The notes: generated by a model not told the origin, from the sequence alone. A stretch of DNA of 64,000 nucleotides from Hydrocarboniclastica marina (GCF_004851605.1 NZ_CP031093.1:496001-560000); one strand, 5' to 3'; counted from the first letter of the stretch, positions 44,150 through 54,051 are shown. Made by a program: numbers and translations.

Positions 44150-45952
44150 ATGGACCAGAAAATAATCAGTACTCAGGATCTGGCGTTTCAGCTTTATGAG
44201 CTGCATGGGGCCGAAGGCCTGCTGCGCTTTGCACGCTACCGGGACCACAGTCGCGACACGCTCGATGCCGCGCTTGAACTCGCCCTGAAAGTGGCGGCGG
44301 AGGAGTTCGCCCCTCACAACGCGCTGGCGGACGGCGAGGAACCCCGGTTTGAGGATGGCCGCGTGGTAATGCGCCCGGAGGTTGGCCCGGCGCTGAAAGT
44401 GCTCGCCGAAACCGGGCTCATGGCGGCAGGCCAGGACTACGAACGCGGCGGTATGCAGTTGCCCGTTGCCATCGCCCAGATGTGTGTGGGCATGCTCAAG
44501 GGCGCCAATGTCGGCACGCAGGGCTACGCTGGGCTGACAATCGCCGCGGCGAACCTGATCCTTGCCCATGGCAGCGACGAGCAGAAGGCGCGCTTTGCCG
44601 AGCCGATGCTGGCAGGTCGCTTTTTCGGGACGATGTGTCTCACTGAGCCCCATGCCGGTTCGTCCCTGGGCGACCTCAAGACGCGCGCTCTGCCGCAGGA
44701 AGACGGCAGTTACCGCCTCAGCGGCAACAAGATCTTCATCTCCGCCGGCGATCACGAACTCAGCGAGAATATTGTCCATCTGGTGCTGGCGCGCTTACCC
44801 GACGCGCCGGCGGGAGTGAAAGGGATTTCGCTGTTTATCGTGCCGAAGTTTATCGTTAACGAGGACAGCTCGCTCGGTCCCCGCAACGATGTCGCCTTGG
44901 CAGGCCTGATTCACAAAATGGGCTACCGTGGCACGACGTCGACCATGCTCAATTTTGGCGAAAAGGACGGCGCGGTGGGTTATCTGGTGGGCGAGCCCAA
45001 CAACGGCCTTGCCGGCATGTTCCATATGATGAACGAGGCGCGGATCGGCGTAGGCCTCGGCGCCGTCATGCTGGGCTATACGGGCTATCTGCATGCGCTG
45101 GACTACGCGCGAGACCGACGCCAGGGGCGCCCGCTGGGGCAGAAAGACCCCCAGTCGCCCCAGGTGCCCTTGATTGAGCACGCCGACGTGCGACGGATGC
45201 TGCTGACTCAGAAAGCCTACGTCGAAGGCGGGCTGTCATTGTGTCTGTTCGGCGCAACGCTGGTGGACGAGAAGCGCTATGCCGAGGAAGCGTCAGACCG
45301 GCAGACCGCTGCGGCAATGCTGGACCTGCTCACACCCGTTATAAAGTCCTGGCCCTCACAGTTCTGTCTAGAAGCCAACAGCCTGGCGATTCAGGTACAC
45401 GGCGGCTATGGCTACACCCGCGAGTATCCGGTTGAGCAGTTCTACCGGGACAATCGCCTAAACCCGATCCACGAAGGGACCCATGGGATTCAGGGGCTGG
45501 ACCTGCTGGGTCGCAAGGTGTCCATGCAGGACGGCTTGCCCTACAAGGCGCTGCTAGTACGGATGCGCGAGACCCTGGCCCAGGCCCGGGAAAGCGCGCT
45601 GCTGGCCGATAATGGGCGGCGCCTCGCTGAGGCTGTGGATACCGTGGAAGCAGCCACGAAAGCCCTGGTAACCAGACGTAACGCAGGCGAAGTCGACAAG
45701 GCCATGGCCAATGCCTCGCTCTATCTGGAAGCCTTTGGCCATACCGTCGTGGGCTGGCTCTGGCTCCGGCAGGGGTTATGTGCTGAACAGGGCCTGGCTG
45801 AGGGCGGACCGCAGACAGAGGCCTTTTACCGAGGTAAGCTCAAAACCTGCGATTACTTTTGCCGCTACGAGTTGCCGCGTGTTCAGGCGCTGGGCTCGGT
45901 ATTGGTCAGCGTTGACGCGACCACCCAGGAAATGGAGCCAGACTGGTTCTGA
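44150..45952 (+). CDS. Acyl-CoA dehydrogenase, long form (about 600 residues)
   Basis: A 600-residue acyl-CoA dehydrogenase with an N-terminal extension and an additional C-terminal helical domain, as in the FadE-type proteins with PF12806. Family elements are MCLTEPHAGSSLGDLKTRA, LSGNKIFISAGDHE and the catalytic Glu in NPIHEGTHGIQGLDLLGRKV. The ATG at 44150 has AAGG upstream; an earlier in-frame start would overlap the thiolase gene by about 40 bases. It would catalyse the first step of the cycle completed by the two genes upstream. Long forms usually prefer medium to long or bulky acyl chains. Confidence 0.93.
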   Translation: MDQKIISTQDLAFQLYELHGAEGLLRFARYRDHSRDTLDAALELALKVAAEEFAPHNALADGEEPRFEDGRVVMRPEVGPALKVLAETGLMAAGQDYERGGMQLPVAIAQMCVGMLKGANVGTQGYAGLTIAAANLILAHGSDEQKARFAEPMLAGRFFGTMCLTEPHAGSSLGDLKTRALPQEDGSYRLSGNKIFISAGDHELSENIVHLVLARLPDAPAGVKGISLFIVPKFIVNEDSSLGPRNDVALAGLIHKMGYRGTTSTMLNFGEKDGAVGYLVGEPNNGLAGMFHMMNEARIGVGLGAVMLGYTGYLHALDYARDRRQGRPLGQKDPQSPQVPLIEHADVRRMLLTQKAYVEGGLSLCLFGATLVDEKRYAEEASDRQTAAAMLDLLTPVIKSWPSQFCLEANSLAIQVHGGYGYTREYPVEQFYRDNRLNPIHEGTHGIQGLDLLGRKVSMQDGLPYKALLVRMRETLAQARESALLADNGRRLAEAVDTVEAATKALVTRRNAGEVDKAMANASLYLEAFGHTVVGWLWLRQGLCAEQGLAEGGPQTEAFYRGKLKTCDYFCRYELPRVQALGSVLVSVDATTQEMEPDWF

Positions 45953-46028
45953 ATAAGGACACTAGAAACTTAATCCGGAGGCGGTGCCGGCACTGGCCCC
46001 GCGGTGGAGCAATAATAAGGAAGAGCAG

Positions 46029-47135
46029 ATGACACGTGAAGCTAAGGCGCTGGTATGCCGTGACTGGAACAAACCGGTCCAGGTGGAGACGATCACCGTC
46101 GCGCCGCCCCAGCGTAACGAAATCACCATCAAAGTTGCCGCCTGCGGCGTCTGCCACAGCGACCTGTCGGCCGCTACCGGTAAGATCCAGATGCCGCCGC
46201 CGCTGGTACTGGGGCATGAAGGTGCCGGTCGGGTCGTTGCGGTAGGCGAGGGCGTGACCGCCTTCAAGGAAGGCGATGCGGTTATCAGCTCGTTCATTTC
46301 CATGTGCGGCAAGTGTCGCCAATGTGTTCGCGGGCGCCCTGTTCTTTGCGAGAACGCGTCCAAGGCCCTGGTGACCTTACCCGACGGTACCGTGCGTACC
46401 CACGACAAGGATGGCAAGCCACTGAATGTGTTCGGCGCGTGCGGCGTGATGGCCGAGTACGCGACGCTCCACGTCGACAACGCGGTAAAAATTGACCAGG
46501 ATGTGCCCCTTCAGAACGCGGCCCTCGTAGGCTGCGCAGTCATGACCGGGGTCGGCGCCGTCTTCAACACCGCACAGCTGGAGCCTGGCTCCCGCGCCGC
46601 GGTGTTCGGCGTTGGCGGCGTTGGTCTCAACGCCATTCAGGGGTGTCGCACGGCTGGTGCCGAGATGATCGTGGCCGTCGACACCAACAGTGAGAAGCTC
46701 GAGCTGGCCCGCCAGTTCGGCGCCACCCACACCATCAATGCCAAGGATGAGCCGGACGCCGCCAAAGCCGTGAAGAAGCTGACTGGCGGCGTCGACTATG
46801 CATTCGAGTGCGTCGGTGCAGGCTCAGTCGTCGCCCAAGCCTACAAGACGCTGGGTAAGGGGGGCACAGCGATCGTGGTCGGGGTGGCGGATCCGTCCGA
46901 CAAAACTTCGTTCAGCACGCTTTCGCTGCCTGCCGAAGAGCGCACCATCAAGGGCAGCTGGCTCGGCTCAGCCCGTCCTCAGTACGACTTTCCCCGTATC
47001 CTGGCGCTCTACAAGGCCGGCAATCTCAAACTGGACGAGCTGATCACCCGCACCTATTCCATCGACGAAGCGCCTCAGGCCTTTGCTGATATGGAAAAAG
47101 GGCTCAACGCCCGCGGCGTCATCGTTTTCGACTGA
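46029..47135 (+). CDS. Zinc-dependent alcohol dehydrogenase (MDR superfamily)
   Basis: A 368-residue medium-chain dehydrogenase. The catalytic zinc site has Cys in ACGVCHSD (C42) and His in LGHEGAG (H63). The structural zinc ligands are CGKCRQCVRGRPVLC. The Rossmann motif GVGGVGLNAIQG and the following Asp in VAVDTNSEK indicate NAD preference. The start at 46029 follows AAGGAAGAG. It is followed by an aldehyde dehydrogenase 43 bases later, so the two likely oxidise an alcohol to an acid, for example an omega-hydroxy acid to a dicarboxylic acid. Substrate is unknown. Confidence 0.94.
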   Translation: MTREAKALVCRDWNKPVQVETITVAPPQRNEITIKVAACGVCHSDLSAATGKIQMPPPLVLGHEGAGRVVAVGEGVTAFKEGDAVISSFISMCGKCRQCVRGRPVLCENASKALVTLPDGTVRTHDKDGKPLNVFGACGVMAEYATLHVDNAVKIDQDVPLQNAALVGCAVMTGVGAVFNTAQLEPGSRAAVFGVGGVGLNAIQGCRTAGAEMIVAVDTNSEKLELARQFGATHTINAKDEPDAAKAVKKLTGGVDYAFECVGAGSVVAQAYKTLGKGGTAIVVGVADPSDKTSFSTLSLPAEERTIKGSWLGSARPQYDFPRILALYKAGNLKLDELITRTYSIDEAPQAFADMEKGLNARGVIVFD

Positions 47136-47178
47136 CCGTTAATAACTAACGCCGCGAACCGGCGAGGGATAAGGGAAC

Positions 47179-48594
47179 ATGAAACAGATCGACAAACTCT
47201 ATATTAACGGTGAATGGGTCTCCTGGTCAGGAGACATGATTGACGTGCACGAGGCCGCCACCGGCGAAGTGCTGGCCAAGATTCCAGCCGGCTCACGGGC
47301 GGAAATGGAGCAGGCCATCGAAGCCGCGGACCGGGCATTTGCAACCTGGTCTGAAAGCACGGTAGATCAGCGCCTGAACGTGATCGGGCAGATCCAGGAA
47401 CAGCTGGCGGCGCGCGCGGATGAGATCGCCGAAGCGATCAGCCGCGAAGTGGGTATGCCGCTGAAACTGGCAACCCAGATCCAGGCGGGGCTTCCTGCCG
47501 GGATCACCAAAAGTTACATGAAGTTGCTGCCGGAGTTCCCGTTTACGGAAACCGTGGGCAACTCGGAGGTTCAGTACGCCCCGGTTGGGGTGGTCGGCTG
47601 TATCACACCCTGGAACTACCCCCTGCACCAGGTCATCCTCAAGGTTATCCCGGCATTGGCCGCAGGCTGCACCGTTGTGCTCAAACCGTCGGAAATCGCG
47701 CCTTTAAGTGCTTTCCTGCTGGCTGAAATCATCGACGCAACCGACCTGCCCGCGGGCGCTTTCAATGTGGTCTCGGGCTATGGCCAGGAAGTGGGCGATG
47801 CCCTGATTCATCATCCCAAGGTCAAAATGGTTTCCTTCACCGGCTCTACCCGGACTGGCCAGACGATCTTCCATGCCGCCGCGGAAGATTTCAAACGGAT
47901 CGCGCTGGAAATGGGCGGCAAGTCCGCCTCCGTGGTCCTGCCTGATGCGGATCTGAAAGGTGCGGTTAAAGGCACGGTCAACAACTGCCTGCTCAACTCC
48001 GGCCAGACCTGCACGGCACTGACCCGGCTGCTGGTGCCCCGGGACCGGCACGACGAAGCCTGCGAGTTGGCTAAAGAGGCTGTGGGCAAGATGACGCCGG
48101 GCAACCCGCTGGAAGAGACCACGCGCCTCGGGCCTCTGGCGTCTGCTGTTCAACGCGACCGTGTGCTGGAGTACATCCGCCTGGGGATCGAAGAAGGCGC
48201 GGATCTGATCTGTGGCGGCCCGGAAGCGCCGGAAGGGCTTGAGCAGGGCTACTTCGTCAAGGCGACGGTGTTTGGCAACGTTGACCCCAACTCCCGCATT
48301 GCCCAGGAAGAAGTGTTTGGCCCGGTGTTGTGCATTATTCCCTACGACGATGAAGCCCAGGCGTTGGAAATTGCCAATGGCACCCTATACGGGCTCTCGG
48401 GCGCCGTCTGGTCAGCCGATCAGGCCAAAGCCAAAGCGGTCGCCGGACGTATGCGTACGGGGCAGGTGTTCGTCAATGGCGGCGCGTTCAATCCTATGGC
48501 GCCGTTCGGTGGTTTCGGTCACTCGGGTATCGGTCGCGAATTCGGCAAGTGGGGGCTGGAGGAGTTTCTGGAGGTGAGATCGCTGCAGCTCTGA
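47179..48594 (+). CDS. NAD(P)-dependent aldehyde dehydrogenase
   Basis: A 471-residue aldehyde dehydrogenase. ITPWNYPLHQVILKVIPALAAGCTVVLKPSE is the cofactor-binding region, the general base Glu is in ALEMGGKSA, and the catalytic Cys is in NSGQTCTALTR. FGGFGHSGIGREFG near the C-terminus is usual. It is the last gene of the run from 40637 and is closed by a strong terminator. It pairs with the zinc alcohol dehydrogenase just upstream. Confidence 0.95.
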   Translation: MKQIDKLYINGEWVSWSGDMIDVHEAATGEVLAKIPAGSRAEMEQAIEAADRAFATWSESTVDQRLNVIGQIQEQLAARADEIAEAISREVGMPLKLATQIQAGLPAGITKSYMKLLPEFPFTETVGNSEVQYAPVGVVGCITPWNYPLHQVILKVIPALAAGCTVVLKPSEIAPLSAFLLAEIIDATDLPAGAFNVVSGYGQEVGDALIHHPKVKMVSFTGSTRTGQTIFHAAAEDFKRIALEMGGKSASVVLPDADLKGAVKGTVNNCLLNSGQTCTALTRLLVPRDRHDEACELAKEAVGKMTPGNPLEETTRLGPLASAVQRDRVLEYIRLGIEEGADLICGGPEAPEGLEQGYFVKATVFGNVDPNSRIAQEEVFGPVLCIIPYDDEAQALEIANGTLYGLSGAVWSADQAKAKAVAGRMRTGQVFVNGGAFNPMAPFGGFGHSGIGREFGKWGLEEFLEVRSLQL

Positions 48595-48621
48595 CCTGTT
48601 GTGGCAGGCCACTGGATCACG

Positions 48622-48650
48622 AAAAACCGGAGCTCAGGCTCCGGTTTTTT
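48622..48650 (+). terminator. Intrinsic terminator ending the catabolic operon
   Basis: CCGGAGC and GCTCCGG form a 7-base-pair stem with a TCAG loop, preceded by five A and followed by six T residues. Confidence 0.9.
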
Positions 48651-48708
48651 GCTTCATCGCCCTGCCGTTTTGAGTGTCAGGCGGCGGTATCGTCGAATCA
48701 CAGTCCGG

Positions 48709-50046
48709 TCAGACCACGCCCTGAGACTGCATCGCGTCTGCAATTTTGATGAATGCGGCGATATTCGCGCCCGCAACATAGTCCACCGAGTCACCTTTCT
48801 GCCCGTGGCGCTGGCAGGCATGGTGTATGGCGATCATGATGTCGTGCAGCTTGGCGTCGACTTCGCCTTCCGTCCATAGATGGCGCATGGAGTTCTGGGC
48901 CATTTCCAGGCCGCTGACCGCGACGCCGCCGGCGTTCGACGCTTTGCCCGGCGCGAACAGAATTCCGGCTGCCTGGAAGCGATCAACCGCCGCCAAGGTG
49001 CTCGGCATGTTTGCCCCTTCGGCGACGCAGAAACAGCCGTTGCCCAGGAGTGTCTCCGCATCGTCGGCGTCCAGCTCGTTCTGGGTGGCGCAGGGCAGCG
49101 CGATATCGCACGGGAACTGCCAGGGTCGGGCGTCCGTCTCGTAAGCCAGACCGAATGCTTCGGCCAGCTCGGATATTCTGCCTCGCCGCTGGTTCTTCAG
49201 CGCCATCAGGTACTCCCACTGTTCCTGGGTGAAACCGTCGGGGTTATGAACGGTTCCGCTGGAATCGGACAGCGTCACGACCAGCCCGTCAAGTTCCATC
49301 ACCTTCGCGGCTGCGTATTGGGCAACATTGCCAGACCCGGAGATCGCGACACGGCAGCCCGCCAGAGCTTTCGATCGGGTTTTAAGCATCTCTTCGACAA
49401 AATAGACGAGACCGTAACCGGTTGCCTCGGGCCGAATGAGACTGCCGCCATAGCTCAGGCCTTTGCCGGTCATGGCACCGGTCACTTCGTTCTTCAATTT
49501 ACGGTACATGCCGTAGAGGTAGCCAATCTCCCGGCCGCCCACGCCTATATCGCCTGCCGGAACGTCCACATCGGCGCCAATGTGGCGATAGAGCTCACTC
49601 ATAAAAGCCTGACAGAATCGCATGACCTCGAGATCGCTTTTGCCTTTGGGGTTAAAGTCTGACCCGCCTTTGCCGCCCCCGAGCGGCAGGGTAGTGAGCG
49701 CGTTCTTGAATACCTGCTCGAAAGCAAGGAACTTCAGGATGCCCAGATTCACCGTAGGGTGAAAGCGAAGCCCACCTTTATACGGGCCGATGGCGCTGTT
49801 CATCTGGATTCTGTAACCGCGGTTGACCTGAACCTCGCCGGCATCATCAACCCAGGCGACCCGGAACTGGATGATGCGCTCTGGTTCGAGAATTCGCTCG
49901 AGCAGTCCATTGCGGGAATACTCGGGGCATTTTTCCAAAAAAGGCGCAATGCTATGCAGAATCTCACCCGCAGCCTGATGAAACTCGGGCTGATCCGGAT
50001 CCCTTTGCTTTACCCGTTCGAGCAATTGGTTAGGGCTCGCGGCCAT
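48709..50046 (-). CDS. gdhA: NADP-type glutamate dehydrogenase
   Basis: A 445-residue hexameric glutamate dehydrogenase that aminates 2-oxoglutarate. The substrate region is GPYKGGLRFHPTVNLGILKFLAFEQ with the catalytic Lys in PLGGGKGGSDFNPKGKS, and the cofactor site is ISGSGNVAQYAA. Length and the N-terminal extension match the biosynthetic E. coli GdhA. The ATG at 50046 has GGAGGA 7 bases upstream. A possible upstream extension of 34 codons is rejected because it lacks similarity. It is convergent with the aldehyde dehydrogenase. Confidence 0.95.
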   Translation of the reverse strand: MAASPNQLLERVKQRDPDQPEFHQAAGEILHSIAPFLEKCPEYSRNGLLERILEPERIIQFRVAWVDDAGEVQVNRGYRIQMNSAIGPYKGGLRFHPTVNLGILKFLAFEQVFKNALTTLPLGGGKGGSDFNPKGKSDLEVMRFCQAFMSELYRHIGADVDVPAGDIGVGGREIGYLYGMYRKLKNEVTGAMTGKGLSYGGSLIRPEATGYGLVYFVEEMLKTRSKALAGCRVAISGSGNVAQYAAAKVMELDGLVVTLSDSSGTVHNPDGFTQEQWEYLMALKNQRRGRISELAEAFGLAYETDARPWQFPCDIALPCATQNELDADDAETLLGNGCFCVAEGANMPSTLAAVDRFQAAGILFAPGKASNAGGVAVSGLEMAQNSMRHLWTEGEVDAKLHDIMIAIHHACQRHGQKGDSVDYVAGANIAAFIKIADAMQSQGVV

Positions 50047-50396
50047 GGACAGATCCTCCACTATGATCCTGAATAAGATAGTCGGCGCCTCCCATGAGGC
50101 CCCGTCGGACGCCAGTATGTTTGAGACGACTGCAGGCGTAAACAGCAATCGCGTGCGCTAGCCACGAATGATAATAAGGTTGTGATTAGCTTGAGTAACA
50201 TCATGATAATAAAGGTAAAAACGTTAATCCATCGTAATTGGGAAAGGCCCGGGTGACTTGATACGTTGCAGTCATCGGGCGAAGGGATACACACAGCTTC
50301 AACGGATGAAGAACGCTCGAGAACGCAAGTCCCCCAATTTGGGTCAGCCGTGTGGTTGGCGTGGATTGGAAAATGCTGAAAAAGGAGATTTTCATT
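50047..50396. other. Intergenic region between gdhA and the KGG gene
   Basis: This 350-base divergent gap is visibly richer in A+T around 50165-50235 than its neighbours and probably holds both promoters. I could not find a convincing -35/-10 pair or operator, and no gene. Confidence 0.4.
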
Positions 50397-50645
50397 ATGG
50401 CTAATACTGACAATCGTGGTTTCGCATCAATGGACAAGGACAAGCAGGAAGAGATTGCCAGCAAAGGCGGCAAGGCTGCCCATGAAAGCGGCAACGCTCA
50501 CGAATTCAACTCGGAAGAGGCACGTAAAGCGGGCCAGAAGGGCGGCAAAGTAGCTCATGAGCGTGGCACTGCCCATGAGTTCGATTCCAAAGAAGCCCAG
50601 AAAGCGGGCAAGAAAGGTGGCCAGAATAGCCGTGGCGGTAACTAA
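50397..50645 (+). CDS. KGG-repeat stress protein
   Basis: An 82-residue hydrophilic protein with three KGG motifs: ASKGGKAAHESGNAHEF, GQKGGKVAHERGTAHEFDS and GKKGGQNSRGG. Such con-10/GsiB-like repeats mark general stress and desiccation proteins thought to be intrinsically disordered. The ATG at 50397 has AAAGGAG 9 bases upstream. A terminator follows. The gene stands alone; control by a stationary-phase or stress factor is likely but cannot be read from the region. Confidence 0.9.
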   Translation: MANTDNRGFASMDKDKQEEIASKGGKAAHESGNAHEFNSEEARKAGQKGGKVAHERGTAHEFDSKEAQKAGKKGGQNSRGGN

Positions 50646-50719
50646 GCCTGGGTAGCCACCTGGCCCTGGCCAGCGCCCGAGGTTGCAGATCCTGGATCTT
50701 TGGCGTCTGGCAGGGTTGA

Positions 50720-50763
50720 AAAAGCGGCGCTAAGCCCGTTAAAAGGGGCTCAGCGCCGTTTTT
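50720..50763. terminator. Bidirectional intrinsic terminator
   Basis: CGGCGCT and AGCGCCG, continued by AGCCC and GGGCT after one mismatch, form a long stem flanked by an A run and five T residues. It separates the convergent KGG and phytochrome genes. Confidence 0.88.
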
Positions 50764-50820
50764 CTATGTTGCGTTTTTACCTCGCCAACTGTTGCCACGG
50801 CGTTTTTGAATACCAACAGC

Positions 50821-52917
50821 CTAGTGCCCGAGGGGATTGCTGTAGTAGTGGTAGTTGTTCCTGCCCTGGCTTTTGGCCTGGTACATGGCCATGTCAGCGT
50901 GGTGCATCAGTTTGCGAAAGCTGTCACCGTCGGCAGGATAGCGGGAGATGCCCATGCTGAACGTGACGTCGATAGTGTCGCCCTCCAACTCGAAGGGAAC
51001 AGCAAACACCTCTAGCACTTTATCGGCAATAACCCCGGCGGCGTCTGGCGATTCGACTTCATCCAGCAATATGGCAAATTCGTCGCCCCCGAGTCTCGCC
51101 ACTGTGTCGGTCTCCCGCACGAGCGACTGCAGTCGCTCAGCCACACCTTCAATCAGTTTATCGCCAGCCCGGTGGCCCAGCGTGTCATTGATTTGCTTGA
51201 AGCGGTCAAGGTCGAGGAAAAGAAGTGCCAGGGTCCGATTGTTGCGATGAGCCCGGGACAGGCTGACTTCCACCCGATCCTCTAGCAGTCGGCGGTTGGG
51301 CAGCCCGGTTAATGCATCGGTTTGTGCCAGGCGCCGCAAGCGCTCGTTGGCGGCAGTAAGGTTGGCGTTGAGCTGATCCACTTCGCGACTGAACAAGACG
51401 ACAGCGAGGTCCTCGCCCAGGTCGATCGCCGCTCGCCGCTGGATCTCAACCCAGGGTTCACTGATGCCTTCCATGATTTCGGTCCAGGCTGAAAAAGAGC
51501 TACGCGGTGTCAGAATGAGCTTGCCTGTCGGGCTCCGGGCGGAGTTGTCCTCCGGCCGACCTGCCCATGTCCGGGTCATTGTTTGGCCAGGCCTGAAAAG
51601 GAATAGCCAGCAAGCCGCGTTTCCGCTGACGGGTAGCCTTATGGCGAGCAGTCCGCTGGTGTCATTCCCTGCATAGTAATCGGCCAGCTCACTCTGACCC
51701 ATCTGGTGAGTATGCCAGTAGTTTCTTACTTGAATTCTGGACAGTGTATTGGCTATGCCATCAAGTTTCGTCGTGTCAGGTACTGTCCCGTAGCGATAAT
51801 GCTTCCCACGGTAGAGCAGGGCCAGCCCGTTTGCGCTGAACAGAGTCAGCCAGTCGGCGCCGAACCGCTGCAAAAAGCTGTCGGGCGTCGGCAACTTGCC
51901 TTCCTGCCTGACCAGAAACAGTTCCCGGCTGTCCCGAATTTGCTGACGGTAGCGGGAGTTCAGGCGGGCCTGTAGCAACAACAGACGTGAGGTGGCCACC
52001 TGAACCAGGACGGCTATATCGTCACGCGTACCGGGCGATAGCTTCTTCGCGGTCAGGTTGTGACACGCAACCAGCCCCCAGAGGTTTCCTTCGTCGTGCA
52101 TTGCGAACGACGCTGCGGCTTCGACACCCATGTTGCGAAGGTATAGAAGATGCACCGGGGACACAGCACGCAGATTGCCCAGTGATAAGTCCAGTGGTGT
52201 CCCGTCAAGCGGATCTTCCGGCGGTAGGAGTCCTACCGCCGGCGCCGTCGCGTCAGGGATGCAGCGCACAGGGTTGATGCTGTACAGATCCCGGACCTGT
52301 GCGGGAATGTCACTTGCCGGGAAATGATGACCCAGATAACTGTCAGCCTCCTGTGAGCGACTCTCTGCGACGACGCTGCCATGGTTATCGTCGTCGAATC
52401 GGTAAACCATGACCCGGTCGTAGCCTGTCAGCTGCATCACTGTATGAGTCAATCTCTCCAGGAGTTGCTGTGGCGTTTCGGCGGTATTGACCGGCTGTAG
52501 CCAGCTGTTTCGGTTAGGTATCAGATCTTCATCTGGAGATGGATCGTCCAACTCCAGCTCGACAACAGTACGGTTTGCACTGCGGTAGTGGCGAACCGAG
52601 AACCGGCGATTAACGCTATCAACTGTTCGGCGCACGCGTATTGACCCCTGGGATGCCGCCTCTCCGTCAGCCGACATGGACCGCAATCGGTCCGCCAGGT
52701 CACTGCCCAACAGATGGTCCGCCGTGCCGGCCAGGGCAGTTGAGGGGCTAACGCCCAGCACCTCATCGATATTAGCGCTGACCTGCAACACCCGCTGTAA
52801 CGCGATATCGGCGCTGATCAGGCAGCCGTTGGGCTGGATAGCGCCGGGGGTGTGGACGGGCTCGCGGGCGCAGCCCGCAAGGGCGGAGTCGATCTCGGAC
52901 TTGGTAAACTCTGACAT
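50821..52917 (-). CDS. bphP: Bacteriophytochrome with GGDEF diguanylate cyclase output
   Basis: A 698-residue red/far-red sensor. The PAS domain carries the biliverdin-attaching Cys at residue 16 in AGCAREPVHTPGAIQP. The GAF domain shows FPASDIP at 199-205 and the chromophore-site His in ACHN (H286), where the usual second His is Asn. The PHY tongue motif is PRSSF. After a linking helix, the GGDEF domain is intact (GGDEF at 610-614) with an RxxD inhibitory site five residues before it (RETD 601-604). There is no histidine kinase. Light is therefore coupled to c-di-GMP synthesis. Its heme oxygenase gene lies 12 bases upstream in the same operon. Confidence 0.95.
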   Translation of the reverse strand: MSEFTKSEIDSALAGCAREPVHTPGAIQPNGCLISADIALQRVLQVSANIDEVLGVSPSTALAGTADHLLGSDLADRLRSMSADGEAASQGSIRVRRTVDSVNRRFSVRHYRSANRTVVELELDDPSPDEDLIPNRNSWLQPVNTAETPQQLLERLTHTVMQLTGYDRVMVYRFDDDNHGSVVAESRSQEADSYLGHHFPASDIPAQVRDLYSINPVRCIPDATAPAVGLLPPEDPLDGTPLDLSLGNLRAVSPVHLLYLRNMGVEAAASFAMHDEGNLWGLVACHNLTAKKLSPGTRDDIAVLVQVATSRLLLLQARLNSRYRQQIRDSRELFLVRQEGKLPTPDSFLQRFGADWLTLFSANGLALLYRGKHYRYGTVPDTTKLDGIANTLSRIQVRNYWHTHQMGQSELADYYAGNDTSGLLAIRLPVSGNAACWLFLFRPGQTMTRTWAGRPEDNSARSPTGKLILTPRSSFSAWTEIMEGISEPWVEIQRRAAIDLGEDLAVVLFSREVDQLNANLTAANERLRRLAQTDALTGLPNRRLLEDRVEVSLSRAHRNNRTLALLFLDLDRFKQINDTLGHRAGDKLIEGVAERLQSLVRETDTVARLGGDEFAILLDEVESPDAAGVIADKVLEVFAVPFELEGDTIDVTFSMGISRYPADGDSFRKLMHHADMAMYQAKSQGRNNYHYYSNPLGH

Positions 52918-52929
52918 GGGTGGTTTCCG

Positions 52930-53586
52930 TTAAACTCTAATCCAGGCGTCCATATAGGTTGTCAGGCTGTCAAATGCATCGAGGGCGCCCTCTATCGCCG
53001 CAGAGGCACCAACGGCTTCAGAAAAGCCAGCGACATCAGGTCTGCCAGGGACCTCAGGGGAAGCCTGACATCCTTCGACCAGCGCCTGAAACGAGCGCCA
53101 CTGGCCCTGCTGGTAGAGGTTGAAGTAGCGGGCGCCGTAACTAACGCTCAGGCCTAGTTCCCGGGAGACCCTGGGTGCAATAATCCGGCCGCCTTGGGTA
53201 GCGCCTTCAAGGACATAGAGCCAGCCCAGGATGTGCCCCGGCGTCCGTCGCACAGCGCATTTTTTGGAGTCCGGGCGAGGCGACTCGGGGGAGTGGCTGC
53301 CCTGGATGTCTTGCATGTCCTCCGCCAGTATTTCGGCACGCGGAATATAGTGATACCCGGCGGATTGCGTTGGCAACATGGCTAGCGATGCCTTGCTCAA
53401 TCCCGGTTCGAGCGTTTGGTAATAAGCGTGGAAAGCTCGAAGTATGCGGAGATAACGGGGCAGGTCCAGGCCGGAACTCAACAAAGAGGCGAGAAGAGCA
53501 TGCCGCTCCACCCGGAGATGTGCCTGTTGAGTGGCTTGCCGAAGCTGGAGGAGCAGCGAGCCGGGCGTGCGAATTGGTGATGTCAT
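52930..53586 (-). CDS. bphO: Biliverdin-forming heme oxygenase
   Basis: A 218-residue heme oxygenase of the bacterial BphO type. The heme-coordinating His is in QATQQAHLRVERH, and GWLYVLEGATQGGRIIAPRV is the distal helix with its flexible Gly residues. It opens heme to biliverdin, the chromophore of the phytochrome encoded 12 bases downstream. The pairing of the two genes in this order is common. No Shine-Dalgarno sequence is clear before the ATG at 53586. Confidence 0.92.
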   Translation of the reverse strand: MTSPIRTPGSLLLQLRQATQQAHLRVERHALLASLLSSGLDLPRYLRILRAFHAYYQTLEPGLSKASLAMLPTQSAGYHYIPRAEILAEDMQDIQGSHSPESPRPDSKKCAVRRTPGHILGWLYVLEGATQGGRIIAPRVSRELGLSVSYGARYFNLYQQGQWRSFQALVEGCQASPEVPGRPDVAGFSEAVGASAAIEGALDAFDSLTTYMDAWIRV

Positions 53587-54051
53587 TACAACAATAAGGC
53601 TGGGAGTATGAAATTTATGGGTACTACTATCTCGTTATCAAAAGGCGAAATCCAGCCGAATTTGCTCCCGTAGCCCAGGCTTTACCAAATGCTAATATCT
53701 CTTTGCGCGCGCTATCGAGGTTTCGGGGCTGGGTCTGAGGGGCTTGGGAGCCCTGGCACTCGGCCTCATGGTGCTCAACCAACGGCAGGTACGGATTTAT
53801 CGACGCTAGCCAGCAATGGCCAGAGGTGCGTTCTGGCGCGGCCAATGCGCATGAACAAAACGATGTGTCGAGCGTTAACATTAAGCAGGACGGCGGGGTA
53901 CTTTGGCTTGACCAGACGCGCCGGAAAGCGAGGTGAAGCCGTTGTCTTTGCGTTCTTAGCTTTGCCCTCTGCATTGCTGGGCTTCAGAGCGCAGAAGGGT
54001 GCTTAAGGCTAAGCCTGAAAGCGGCATGTGCAGGCAATTTGACGCGGAAAA
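53587..54051. other. Gene-poor stretch between heme oxygenase and tRNA
   Basis: This 465-base stretch has short open frames on both strands, but none has a ribosome binding site, a recognisable domain or a normal codon pattern. It may contain the bphO promoter. No tRNA-derived attachment repeat or integrase remnant was found. Confidence 0.5.
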
